Positions 1-7,428 of a stretch of DNA of 13,038 bases are shown here, piece by piece; within the stretch, counting starts at the first letter, position 1; each line of letters begins with the position of its first letter. Where the stretch lies: assembly GCA_016280485.1 (NCBI GenBank), contig JAEEGU010000018.1:1-13038 (forward strand). Direction: 5' to 3'. The translations under genes were made by a program, and so were the position numbers. Below the pieces are notes generated by a model, which made no database searches, had not been told where the DNA came from, and was given only the letters and a program-made list of their open reading frames with translations. The stretch is from Bacillota bacterium. Its GTDB lineage: Bacteria; Bacillota; Clostridia; Peptostreptococcales; Anaerovoracaceae.

Positions 1-711
1 GTGACCACGCAGGCAAAGCTCTTTGCGGGCAAGATAAGCGAAATACTAAAGGATACCGAGCTTAGATACTATTTCTTTTTCTTTGGCAGCTCAACACTCC
101 TCATCGTCGTTTATCTGATAGCCTACGGGGCTGCGCCGGCACGCTTCCGGCCTCTTGCAAGCTCGGCGTTCCACATACTGGCCACTCTTTCGACCGCGGG
201 CTTCTATTCGGCGGAGTTTGACCTCTGGCCGATTTTCCCAAAGATGATAATGCTTTTCCTGATGTTCATAGGCGGGTGTATTTCATCCACCGCGGGCGGC
301 ATCAAGGTGTTCCGCGTTATGATCTTCTTAAAGATTATAAAGCGCGGAATACGTGTGCGTCTCCATCCGAATGCCGTAATCGATATGAACATCGGAAATC
401 ACAAAATAACAAGGGGCGTAGCCAACGCCGTTACCGGTTTTATCCTGCTTTATGTGGGGCTTGTGGCCTTTGGTACCGCTGTACTGACATTAAGCGGTGT
501 GGATAATCCGAGCGCCTTTGTAAGCGTGCTTGCCTGCATAGGCAATATCGGTCCTGCACTTTCAATCGGCGGCAGCAATCTCACCTATGATATCTTTTCG
601 GATCCTATTAAGCTCTTCCTCTGCCTTTACATGCTGGCGGGGAGACTCGAGCTTACAGCCGTTGTTGTAATGTTTTCAAGGCATTTCTGGAATCCGGATT
701 TAAGTAGATAA
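1..711 (+). CDS. trkH: TrkH-family potassium uptake transmembrane subunit (5'-truncated by window edge)
   Basis: This is the C-terminal half of a TrkH/KtrB-type channel subunit that carries K+ across the cytoplasmic membrane. The visible 236 residues include two of the four membrane-pore-membrane repeats: a third selectivity filter at STAGF (64-68) and a fourth at GNIGP (181-185), with the conserved stretch GGC-SSTAGG-KVFR (91-105), LHPNAV (121-126) and the family ending GRLEL...FW (214-230). Full-length members have about 450-490 residues, and the next gene aligns along this whole stretch from an internal position, so the GTG at base 1 is almost certainly an internal valine codon and the gene begins upstream. 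The stop is three bases before the ATG of a second trkH, so the two are surely co-transcribed. A regulatory TrkA/KtrA subunit is not in view and may lie upstream. Confidence 0.93.
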   Translation: MTTQAKLFAGKISEILKDTELRYYFFFFGSSTLLIVVYLIAYGAAPARFRPLASSAFHILATLSTAGFYSAEFDLWPIFPKMIMLFLMFIGGCISSTAGGIKVFRVMIFLKIIKRGIRVRLHPNAVIDMNIGNHKITRGVANAVTGFILLYVGLVAFGTAVLTLSGVDNPSAFVSVLACIGNIGPALSIGGSNLTYDIFSDPIKLFLCLYMLAGRLELTAVVVMFSRHFWNPDLSR

Positions 712-714
712 GCT

Positions 715-2175
715 ATGAATTTTAGATTGGTTTCAAAAATTTCAAATATGACGCTTCTGATCATCGCAGCTGCAATGATTCCGGCGGCACTTACGGCGCT
801 GTATTTCAGCGAGCGGCAAATTGCGGTCGGTCTTGCGGTTTCTGCGCTGATTACGGCGGGAATTGCAGGCGGCTTTCTGGTTGCAGTGAAGCCTTCGCGG
901 ACGAACTTAAAGCCGCGCGAGGGCTATCTTGTCGTAAGCCTTTGCTGGATTCTGTCATCGTGCTTCGGGGCACTGCCTTTCTTAATCGGAGGCTACACCA
1001 CATCCGTAATCGATGCCTTTTTCGAGTCATGTGCCTCGATTACGACAACCGGCGCGACGGTTTCGGTGCTCGAGCTTATGCCAAGGGGGCTTCTCATGTG
1101 GAAGGCCATCATGCACTGGCTTGGCGGCATGGGTATTCTGGTGTTCGCGATTTCAATACTTCCGGCGGTCGGCATAAGCGGCAACAACCTCTTTAACGCT
1201 GAGAGCTCGAACATCCAACAGACAAAGCTTTCGGGCAGGATGTCCGACTCGGCGAGGGTGCTTTACACCATGTATTTCGGCTTCACAATTGCGGAGTTTG
1301 TGCTGCTGGCGTTCAGTAAAATGACCACCTTTGACGCTGTGATAACCACGCTCGGCTCAGTCAGCACAAGCGGTCTGTTCGCACACTCCGGCGGCCTCAT
1401 GTACTACAATTCATTCTATATCGAGCTTGTTACCGCATTCTTTACAATAGCTGTTTCGGTGAAGTTTTCGCTTTATCAGTATCTCTTGCGCGGAGAGCTC
1501 AGAAAGTTCTTCGACCCGGAGGTGAAGGCGTTTTTAAAGATTCTGCTTGTGGCCTTCGGACTTATAACTTTGGATCTGGTTATTCACGGCAGTTATTCAA
1601 GCGTGCCGGAGGCAATGCGTTACTCTGTATTCCAGGTAATTGCGGTAGGCACCACCACAGGATACGGAATTGCGGATTACACGGTATGGCCGGCATTTTC
1701 GAGGTTTGTCCTTTTTGTGCTGTTCTTTATCGGCGGCTGTGCTGCATCGACAAGCGGATCGATGAAGGTAGTGCGCGTGCTGATTGCCTGCAAGCTCGTA
1801 ATACGAAATATCTATCAGAGACTGCATCCGAATGCCGTGGTAGCGGTAAAGGTCGGGGAAAAGGCTATTCCTGCGAAAATCGTATCGTCGGTTACATCAT
1901 TCATTTTTACCTTCTTCTTGGTATTTCTGCTGGGAACCCTGATTTTGTCGCTGCAGAATCTCGATCTTAAGACAACGGTTTCGTCGGCGATTTCCATGCT
2001 CTCCGGAACGGGAATTGCCTTTGGGAGCGTGGGCGCCACGGGAAATTTCAGCATATTCTGTGCACCGCTCAGGCTCGTGCTGTGTGCCCTTATGCTGCTT
2101 GGAAGACTTGAGCTCTTTACGCTCATCATGATTTTCACACCGTCATTCTGGAACCCGAGCCGTTCACACAACTGA
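715..2175 (+). CDS. trkH: TrkH-family potassium uptake transmembrane subunit, second tandem copy
   Basis: This is a full-length (486 aa) TrkH-type K+ transporter subunit of the cytoplasmic membrane, expected to work with a peripheral TrkA/KtrA nucleotide-binding subunit. Four pore repeats can be followed: filters near TTTGA (110-114), STSGL (217-221), TTTGY (313-317) and SGTGI (430-434). Other family marks are HWLGGMG (134-140), FFIGGCAAST (337-346), RLHPNAV (369-375) and the terminal GRLEL...SFWNP. The fourth filter reads GTG where the upstream copy has the more usual N-I-G-P. The start is the ATG three bases after the preceding stop. No good Shine-Dalgarno precedes it, so translation is probably coupled to the upstream copy. 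The two copies are clear paralogues with different sequences, not a recent duplication. An intrinsic terminator follows 20 bases after the stop. Confidence 0.95.
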   Translation: MNFRLVSKISNMTLLIIAAAMIPAALTALYFSERQIAVGLAVSALITAGIAGGFLVAVKPSRTNLKPREGYLVVSLCWILSSCFGALPFLIGGYTTSVIDAFFESCASITTTGATVSVLELMPRGLLMWKAIMHWLGGMGILVFAISILPAVGISGNNLFNAESSNIQQTKLSGRMSDSARVLYTMYFGFTIAEFVLLAFSKMTTFDAVITTLGSVSTSGLFAHSGGLMYYNSFYIELVTAFFTIAVSVKFSLYQYLLRGELRKFFDPEVKAFLKILLVAFGLITLDLVIHGSYSSVPEAMRYSVFQVIAVGTTTGYGIADYTVWPAFSRFVLFVLFFIGGCAASTSGSMKVVRVLIACKLVIRNIYQRLHPNAVVAVKVGEKAIPAKIVSSVTSFIFTFFLVFLLGTLILSLQNLDLKTTVSSAISMLSGTGIAFGSVGATGNFSIFCAPLRLVLCALMLLGRLELFTLIMIFTPSFWNPSRSHN

Positions 2176-2194
2176 TTTAAACGGATTACATTTA

Positions 2195-2236
2195 CCCCTG
2201 ATTACCCTTCGGTAGTCAGGGGCATTTTCGTTTTTT
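2195..2236 (+). terminator. Intrinsic terminator after the trkH pair
   Basis: A 12-bp stem (CCCCTGATTACC paired with GGTAGTCAGGGG, one G-U pair) closes a CTTC loop. It is followed by ATTTTC and then a run of six T (2231-2236). It separates the trkH transcript from the yraN promoter 30 bases further on. Confidence 0.88.
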
Positions 2237-2266
2237 GGGGAGATTTTGCTCTGACCCCGATTTGTA

Positions 2267-2295
2267 TTGAAATGGAAAAAGATTACAGTTATAAT
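2267..2295 (+). promoter_or_regulatory. Sigma-A type promoter for yraN-yifB-dprA
   Basis: TTGAAA (2267-2272) and a perfect TATAAT (2290-2295) are separated by exactly 17 bases. Transcription should start near 2302, leaving a leader of about 34 bases before the yraN ATG at 2336. Because the -10 and -35 lie inside the only available upstream in-frame extension of yraN (a TTG at 2267), this promoter also argues for the downstream ATG as the true start. Confidence 0.82.
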
Positions 2296-2335
2296 ACAAA
2301 CAGGAAATATATTGGGTCAGAGAAAGGAGATTAAT

Positions 2336-2701
2336 ATGACTGACAAGAGAAAGGATTTAGGAAAGCTCGGTGAAGACATGGCATGCGAATACCTCATCGG
2401 TATCGGCTGTGAGGTCTTGGAGAGAAACTACGAAACCTACAGCGGTGAAATTGACATCATTGCAAGAGACGGTGAAACCATAGTCTTTGCTGAGGTTAAA
2501 ACGAGAAAGAATAAAAGCCGCGGGAGAGCCGCCCTTGCCGTAACGCGGGGCAAGCTTTCACACATTGCATCGGCCTCGGCAATCTACATGAAAAGAAATC
2601 CGCGTCTTAAGGGCTTTCACCAAAGAATCGACGTGATCGAGATTTATTCGGACGGCTCAATTGAGCATATCAGAAACGTGAGCCTTGAGGGGGTGGTCTA
2701 G
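2336..2701 (+). CDS. YraN/UPF0102-family nuclease-like protein
   Basis: The product is a 121-residue protein of the YraN (UPF0102) family, which has a PD-(D/E)XK nuclease-type fold. Its biochemical role is poorly established; a link to DNA processing or recombination is inferred from the fold and from recurring proximity to comM and dprA. Visible marks are the N-terminal GKLGED-A--YL motif (9-20), SGEIDIIARD (36-45, D40 in the metal-binding position), FAEVKTR (51-57, the E-x-K pair E53/K55) and a conserved QRIDV near the end (96-100). Length is typical for the family. The start is set by AAAGGAGA six to seven bases upstream; the longer TTG-initiated reading would run through the promoter. It is the first gene of a unit with yifB and dprA, and its end nearly touches the next start. 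Confidence 0.92.
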   Translation: MTDKRKDLGKLGEDMACEYLIGIGCEVLERNYETYSGEIDIIARDGETIVFAEVKTRKNKSRGRAALAVTRGKLSHIASASAIYMKRNPRLKGFHQRIDVIEIYSDGSIEHIRNVSLEGVV

Positions 2702-2702
2702 C

Positions 2703-4331
2703 GTGGTTTCGAGAATTGTGACTGCGGGCTTAAACGGTATCGCGGCTTATCCTGTGTATGTGGAAACGGACATTGCAAAGGGACTTCCGGCGGTAACGGT
2801 GGTGGGCCTTCCTTCTACAACGGTTCGCGAGGCGAAGGAGCGCATCCGTGCTGCAATTGCGAACTCCTATTTCGAGTTTCCCGATGACCGTGTAACGATA
2901 AACCTTTCGCCGGCGGGCAGCCGTAAGGAGGGCAGCTATTTCGACCTTCCGATGGCGCTTGGGGTTCTTGCGACGGTTGATACCAATGAAATCAGAGGAG
3001 AGACACTCACCGAATACGGAATCATGGGCGAGCTTGCGCTCGATGGCAGCGTAAAGCACATCGACGGCGCGCTTCCTCTTGTGATAGGCCTTCGCAAGAG
3101 CGGCTATCGGAAAATAATGCTGCCCCTTGAGAATCTGCGCGAGGTGGAGCGAGTAAGCGGGGTTGAGCTTTACCCGGTAAGTACACTGCGCCAGGCGGTG
3201 GCACACTTCGCCGGTACGAAAGTTTTGCCTCCGGCGGTGCCCGGAAAAGAAGAGGAGAGCGAGAAATGTGAGGCCGAACGCGATTTCTTCGAGGTAAAGG
3301 GCCAGGAGATGGCTAAACGCGCAATCGTAATCAGCGTTGCGGGTGGTCACGGCATCTACATGCACGGCTTTCCCGGCTCGGGAAAGAGCATGCTTGCGCG
3401 CAGAATACCTACGATTATGCCAAAGCTTTCCTATGAGGAAATGCTTGAAATTACAATGATATATTCCGTTGCGGGAAAGCTGTCGGCGGATGAATCCATG
3501 GTGCAGGGGAGACCCTTCCGTGCGCCGCACCACTCAATTACACGTGCGGCGCTCATCGGAGGTGAGAGACCTCCAAAGCCGGGAGAGGTCTCTCTTGCCC
3601 ACAGAGGAGTGCTTTTTTTGGACGAGCTGCCCGAGTTCAGCCGCGAGACGCTTGAGACACTGAGGCAGCCCGTGGAGGAAGGCGAGGTGATAATTCACAG
3701 GGGGGACAGCAGGGTTACCTTTCCCTGTAACTTCATCTTGGTTGCCGCAGGGAATCCCTGCCGCTGCGGATATTACGGCTCGAAATATAAAAAGTGCAAA
3801 TGCAGCCTAAACTCTGTTTTTAAATACCAAGCAAGGCTTTCGGGGCCGCTGATGGACCGCATCGATATGCACATCGCGGTGGCTGAAATCCGTTCGGGCA
3901 AATTGATTGACGCTACGAAAAACGGCGGAGGCAGAGGCGAAATCAGTGATGCAGGTGGGCACTGCATGTCTTCAAAGGAAATGCGAGAGATGGTTAAGAG
4001 AGCGCGCGCCGTACAGATGGAAAGATACGGAACCGGCACAAAGCTGAACGCTCATATCGAGGGCGCGGAGATAGAAAAGCATTGCAAAATGGACGCATCT
4101 GCCGTGAGCCTTTTAACGCAGGCGGCGGACCGCTTTGCGCTCTCCATGCGCTCGGTTACAAAGCTTATAAAGGTTTCGAGAACTATTGCGGATATAGAGG
4201 GCTCTTCCGAAATCACGCAGGTCCACATAGCGGAAGCTCTGCAGTATCGCGCCTTCGACCGTGTCTATTCGGGAAGCCTTCCCCTTGAGGGGAAGGTGGG
4301 CACGAAGTGCTCGGATGAGGTGGCATTATGA
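2703..4331 (+). CDS. comM: YifB/ComM-family Mg-chelatase-like AAA+ ATPase
   Basis: The product is an AAA+ protein of the YifB/ComM family (542 aa from the chosen GTG). In Haemophilus and Vibrio, ComM is a hexameric helicase that promotes branch migration during natural transformation; the same role here is inference. In order: the N-terminal ChlI-like domain (SRIVTAGLNG...VYVETDI, about 2-90), Walker A GFPGSGKS (222-229), Walker B LFLDELPEF (304-312), a Cys cluster C-x-C...C-x-C (353, 355, 365, 367) and the C-terminal Mg-chelatase domain with SGPLMDRID (380-388). The family core ends around YRAFDR. The last 20 or so residues (SGSLPLEGKVGTKCSDEVAL) are an odd tail encoded by a palindromic repeat. 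GTG at 2703 is preferred because the family begins with a short leader before S-R-V/I and GAGGGGG lies about nine bases upstream. A TTG at 2685 would overlap yraN. The stop overlaps the dprA start as ATGA. Confidence 0.95.
   Translation: MVSRIVTAGLNGIAAYPVYVETDIAKGLPAVTVVGLPSTTVREAKERIRAAIANSYFEFPDDRVTINLSPAGSRKEGSYFDLPMALGVLATVDTNEIRGETLTEYGIMGELALDGSVKHIDGALPLVIGLRKSGYRKIMLPLENLREVERVSGVELYPVSTLRQAVAHFAGTKVLPPAVPGKEEESEKCEAERDFFEVKGQEMAKRAIVISVAGGHGIYMHGFPGSGKSMLARRIPTIMPKLSYEEMLEITMIYSVAGKLSADESMVQGRPFRAPHHSITRAALIGGERPPKPGEVSLAHRGVLFLDELPEFSRETLETLRQPVEEGEVIIHRGDSRVTFPCNFILVAAGNPCRCGYYGSKYKKCKCSLNSVFKYQARLSGPLMDRIDMHIAVAEIRSGKLIDATKNGGGRGEISDAGGHCMSSKEMREMVKRARAVQMERYGTGTKLNAHIEGAEIEKHCKMDASAVSLLTQAADRFALSMRSVTKLIKVSRTIADIEGSSEITQVHIAEALQYRAFDRVYSGSLPLEGKVGTKCSDEVAL
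4276..4323 (+). repeat. Palindromic repeat remnant forming the 3' end of yifB
   Basis: CCTTCCCC (4277-4284) and GGGGAAGG (4289-4296) form a perfect 8-bp hairpin with a TTGA loop. It is followed by GTGGGCACGAAGTGCTCGGA and TGAGGTGG. From memory, this pattern (hairpin, then a short second hairpin, then CGGATGAGGTG) resembles short dispersed palindromic elements scattered through many clostridial gut genomes, whose translations typically read LPLEGKV...TDEV. Here the element is read in frame as the tail of YifB, and its GAGG (4317-4320) is well placed as the Shine-Dalgarno of dprA. Only part of such an element seems to be present. Assignment to a dispersed family is from memory and could not be searched. 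Confidence 0.62.
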
Positions 4332-5206
4332 GTAGAGATATTAAGCGGATCACAATCGACGACACCGCCTACCCGCCGCTCCTTCGCACCATTCCAAACC
4401 CACCAAAGGCGCTTTACTACATCGGCGACATTTCTCTCGCCTCCTCCGGCACCTGCGTTGCCGTTGTCGGAGCGCGGCGCTGCAGCGATTACGGCCGCTA
4501 TGTTGCCTCAAAGCTTGCCGGAAGACTTGCCGAAAACGGCGTGACCGTCGTAAGCGGCATGGCTATGGGAATCGACAGCTATGCCCACATCGGAGCCCTG
4601 AAGGCGGGCGGTAAGACTGTCGCGGTCCTCGGAAACGGGCCCGACATATGCTTCCCAAGCGGGAGCACGGAGCTTAAGGCACGCATCGAGGCAGAAGGTC
4701 TTATCCTCAGCGAGTACCCACCCGGCACTCATCCGGCAAAGGGAACATTTCCTATGCGAAACCGCATAATCAGTGGTCTTTCATGTGCCACCGTTGTAGT
4801 GGAGGCGGGGCTTGGCAGCGGCTCGCTTATCACGGCCGAGAGGGCGGCAGAGCAGGGGCGGACGGTCTATGCCGTGCCGTCGAACATAACCTCCGTGATG
4901 GGGCTTGGCTGCAACAGGCTTATACAGGACGGCGCCATTCCAATAGCGGTCATCGACGATGTGGTAAGCGATCTTGCACTGGGCGGGCTTTGCACAAAAG
5001 CGGAGGGGCCTTCGCACATACTGAAGCAGCTTGGCAAGGATGAAATTGAAATTTATAAATATATTCTAAAATACGGCGAAACGAGCTCTGAAAATTTGGC
5101 GAAAGCATTGAAAAAAGAACCTCGGGAGCTAAATCCAATCATCACTGTTTTGGAGATGAAGGGCATAATCGGCAGCGGCCTCGGAAAAATTTTTATTGCA
5201 AAGTGA
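4328..5206 (+). CDS. dprA: DNA processing protein DprA (Smf)
   Basis: DprA binds incoming single-stranded DNA in the cytoplasm and loads RecA on it during natural transformation; it is also widely kept in species not known to be competent. The 292-residue product shows the full Rossmann-like DprA core: VAVVGARRCSDYG (44-56), SGMAMGIDSYAHIGAL (76-91), FPMRNRIISGLS (141-152), VVVEAGLGSGSLITAERA (156-173) and the VPSN...GLGCNRLIQDGA segment (183-203). A short winged-helix-like C-terminal domain follows from about 236 to 290. No N-terminal SAM domain is evident. Its ATG overlaps the yifB stop (ATGA), with GAGG seven bases upstream, so expression is coupled to yifB. The topA promoter lies within its last codons. 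Length is normal for the family. Confidence 0.97.
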   Translation: MSRDIKRITIDDTAYPPLLRTIPNPPKALYYIGDISLASSGTCVAVVGARRCSDYGRYVASKLAGRLAENGVTVVSGMAMGIDSYAHIGALKAGGKTVAVLGNGPDICFPSGSTELKARIEAEGLILSEYPPGTHPAKGTFPMRNRIISGLSCATVVVEAGLGSGSLITAERAAEQGRTVYAVPSNITSVMGLGCNRLIQDGAIPIAVIDDVVSDLALGGLCTKAEGPSHILKQLGKDEIEIYKYILKYGETSSENLAKALKKEPRELNPIITVLEMKGIIGSGLGKIFIAK

Positions 5207-5224
5207 TGAAATAGGACATATAAT
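5196..5224 (+). promoter_or_regulatory. Sigma-A type promoter for topA-hslV-hslU
   Basis: TTGCAA (5196-5201) and a perfect TATAAT (5219-5224) are spaced by 17 bases. The -35 is inside the last codons of dprA, and transcription should begin near 5231. This gives topA its own expression, although read-through from dprA is also possible because no terminator separates them. Confidence 0.75.
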
Positions 5225-5289
5225 CATAACTTGAACAGTGCATACAAAAAATGCATATAGATGAAGAAAAAAATACGGAGGATAAACCT

Positions 5290-7416
5290 TTGGCTTCGAA
5301 AGCAAAGACACAACCCAAAAAAAAGAAGACTCTCGTCATAGTGGAGTCACCATCAAAGGCTAACACAATCGGTAAATACCTGGGCAGCTCCTACAAGGTA
5401 ATAGCCAGCGTAGGACATGTGCGCGATCTTCCGAAGAGTACACTCGGAATAGATATTGAAAACGATTTTGAACCTAAATATATCCCAATCAGAGGCAAGG
5501 GCGACCTTATTAAGTCTCTCAAAAAAGAGGCAAAGGCGAGTGCAAAAGTCCTCCTCGCAACCGACCCGGACCGCGAGGGCGAAGCAATTTCATGGCATTT
5601 GGCATATCTGCTCGGGCTCGACCCAAACTCCAACTGCCGAATCGAGTTCCACGAAATTACAAAAAATGCGATTTCAGCGGCAATAAAGACTCCGCGTTCA
5701 ATCAATATGAATCTTGTTGATGCGCAGCAGGCGCGCCGAATCCTCGACCGTCTGGTTGGCTATCAGATAAGCCCGCTTCTTTGGAGAAAGGTATCACGCG
5801 GACTTTCGGCAGGCAGAGTCCAGTCGGCCGCACTCAAAATAATTTGCGACCGCGAGAACGCAATCAACGCCTTTGTGCCGACGGAATACTGGATACTCGG
5901 CGCCGAGTTTGAGAAAAAGGAAGGCGCTGCCAAAAAGAAGTTCACCGCAAAGGTAATCAGCGAGGTGGGCGCTCCGAAAAAGGAGCTTACAATAGGAAAT
6001 GAGGCTGAGGCAAATAAGATCCTCGAAAAGCTCAAAGAAGGTAAGTTTACGGTTACCTCGGTGAAGGAGGAGCCTAAAAAGAGAAATCCTTACGCTCCGT
6101 TTACAACATCAAACATGCAGCAGGAGGCCAGCAACAAGCTGAACTTCCCTGCCCGCAAGACCATGATGATTGCGCAGCAGCTCTACGAAGGAGTGAGTAT
6201 CAAGGGCAGGGGCCTGACGGGTCTTGTTACCTACATCAGAACAGACTCCACGAGAATCTCCGACGAAGCGCGCGCAGCGGCAAAGGAGTTTATCCATAAT
6301 AATTATGAAATCCAGCCGGACGGCTCGGAAATTAAATACTGGTCAAACAACGTATATAAAAACAAGGGCGGAATCCAAGATGCGCACGAAGCAATCAGAC
6401 CGTCGGATGTAACCTTAGTTCCCGACGAAATCAAGGATTCGCTCACCGAAGACCAGTACAAGCTCTACAAGCTCATTTGGCTCCGCTTTGTGGCAAGTCA
6501 GATGCGCCCGGCAGAGTTTATGAGCATGACCGCAGACATCGAAAACAACGGGTATCTGCTCCGCGCAAACGGCTCGAAGCAGGTGTTTGACGGATATCTT
6601 AAGATATACAAGTCCTTTGAGGACGATTCCAAGGACCGCATTCTGCCGGGTCTTGCGGTAGGCGAGGAGCTCACCGCAAAGGAAGTGACAGGCGACCGGA
6701 AGTTCACGCAGCCGCCTTCACGCTACACGGAAGCTGCCCTCATCAAGGAGCTCGAGGAAAAGAGCATCGGCAGACCTTCGACATACGCTCCGATTGTAAG
6801 TACGCTTACAGAGCGCAGATATGTAAAGAAGGAAAAGAAAACGCTGGTTCCGACCGACCTCGGCTTTGTCGTTACCGATATGATGGAGGAATATTTCAAG
6901 GAAATCGTCGATGCCGGCTTTACCGCGGGCATGGAGGAAAAGCTTGATAATATCGAATCCACGGAGGTTAACGCGGATTGGAGAAAGGTCGTTGCCGATT
7001 TCTACGGCCCGCTTGAAAAGGAGCTTAAGATAGCCGACGAAAAGATTGAAAAGGTAAAGCTCGAGGATACTCTTACAGGTGAAATGTGCGAGCTTTGCGG
7101 AAAGCCTCTTGCAATCAAGCATGGCAGATTCGGCGATTTCATCGCGTGCACGGGCTTCCCGGAATGCAGGAATACGAAAAAAATACAGGTAACAATCGGT
7201 GTAAAATGCCCGGATTGTGGTAAAGATATCATTGTAAAAAAGGGTAAGCGCGGCAGAACCTTTTACGGCTGCAGCGGATATCCGGAGTGTAACAAGGTTT
7301 ACTGGTACAAGCCGACCGAAAAGAAATGCCCGAAATGCGGAGAGCTTTTGGTTCAGCACGCTGTAAAGGACACGAAACTCGAATGCCCGAGAGAGGGCTG
7401 CGGCTACAAAGAATAG
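5290..7416 (+). CDS. topA: DNA topoisomerase I (type IA)
   Basis: TopA relaxes negatively supercoiled DNA by cutting and rejoining one strand through a tyrosine-DNA link. Numbered from the TTG start (708 aa): the Toprim domain opens with TLVIVESPSKA (E19) and contains the acidic cluster ATDPDREGEA (D92, D94, E96). The VDAQQARRILDRLVGYQISP block (143-162) follows, and the active-site tyrosine is in LVTYIRTDSTR (Y315), followed by HEAIRPSD. Three C-terminal four-cysteine zinc fingers are visible (Cys 587/590/607/613, 627/630/648/654 and 667/670/686/691). I chose TTG at 5290 because GGAGG sits eight bases upstream. The in-frame ATG at 5251 has no ribosome binding site, lies only about 20 bases after the predicted transcription start and would add 13 residues. 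The gene lies between dprA and hslV, as in the B. subtilis smf-topA-cod region. Confidence 0.97.
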   Translation: MASKAKTQPKKKKTLVIVESPSKANTIGKYLGSSYKVIASVGHVRDLPKSTLGIDIENDFEPKYIPIRGKGDLIKSLKKEAKASAKVLLATDPDREGEAISWHLAYLLGLDPNSNCRIEFHEITKNAISAAIKTPRSINMNLVDAQQARRILDRLVGYQISPLLWRKVSRGLSAGRVQSAALKIICDRENAINAFVPTEYWILGAEFEKKEGAAKKKFTAKVISEVGAPKKELTIGNEAEANKILEKLKEGKFTVTSVKEEPKKRNPYAPFTTSNMQQEASNKLNFPARKTMMIAQQLYEGVSIKGRGLTGLVTYIRTDSTRISDEARAAAKEFIHNNYEIQPDGSEIKYWSNNVYKNKGGIQDAHEAIRPSDVTLVPDEIKDSLTEDQYKLYKLIWLRFVASQMRPAEFMSMTADIENNGYLLRANGSKQVFDGYLKIYKSFEDDSKDRILPGLAVGEELTAKEVTGDRKFTQPPSRYTEAALIKELEEKSIGRPSTYAPIVSTLTERRYVKKEKKTLVPTDLGFVVTDMMEEYFKEIVDAGFTAGMEEKLDNIESTEVNADWRKVVADFYGPLEKELKIADEKIEKVKLEDTLTGEMCELCGKPLAIKHGRFGDFIACTGFPECRNTKKIQVTIGVKCPDCGKDIIVKKGKRGRTFYGCSGYPECNKVYWYKPTEKKCPKCGELLVQHAVKDTKLECPREGCGYKE

Positions 7417-7428
7417 TGGAGGGGAAAT

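Noticed and set aside
1..3. GTG at base 1 as the true start of the first trkH
   Set aside because: The product would lack the first two pore repeats that the adjacent paralogue has; the frame is open at the window edge, so the gene continues upstream.
2267..2335. N-terminal extension of yraN from TTG 2267
   Set aside because: It runs through the -35/-10 promoter, lacks a ribosome binding site and is not part of the family; ATG 2336 has AAAGGAGA.
2730..3533. Long open frame on the minus strand (267 codons) opposite yifB
   Set aside because: Antisense to a confident AAA+ gene, with a low-complexity Arg/His-rich translation typical of shadow frames.
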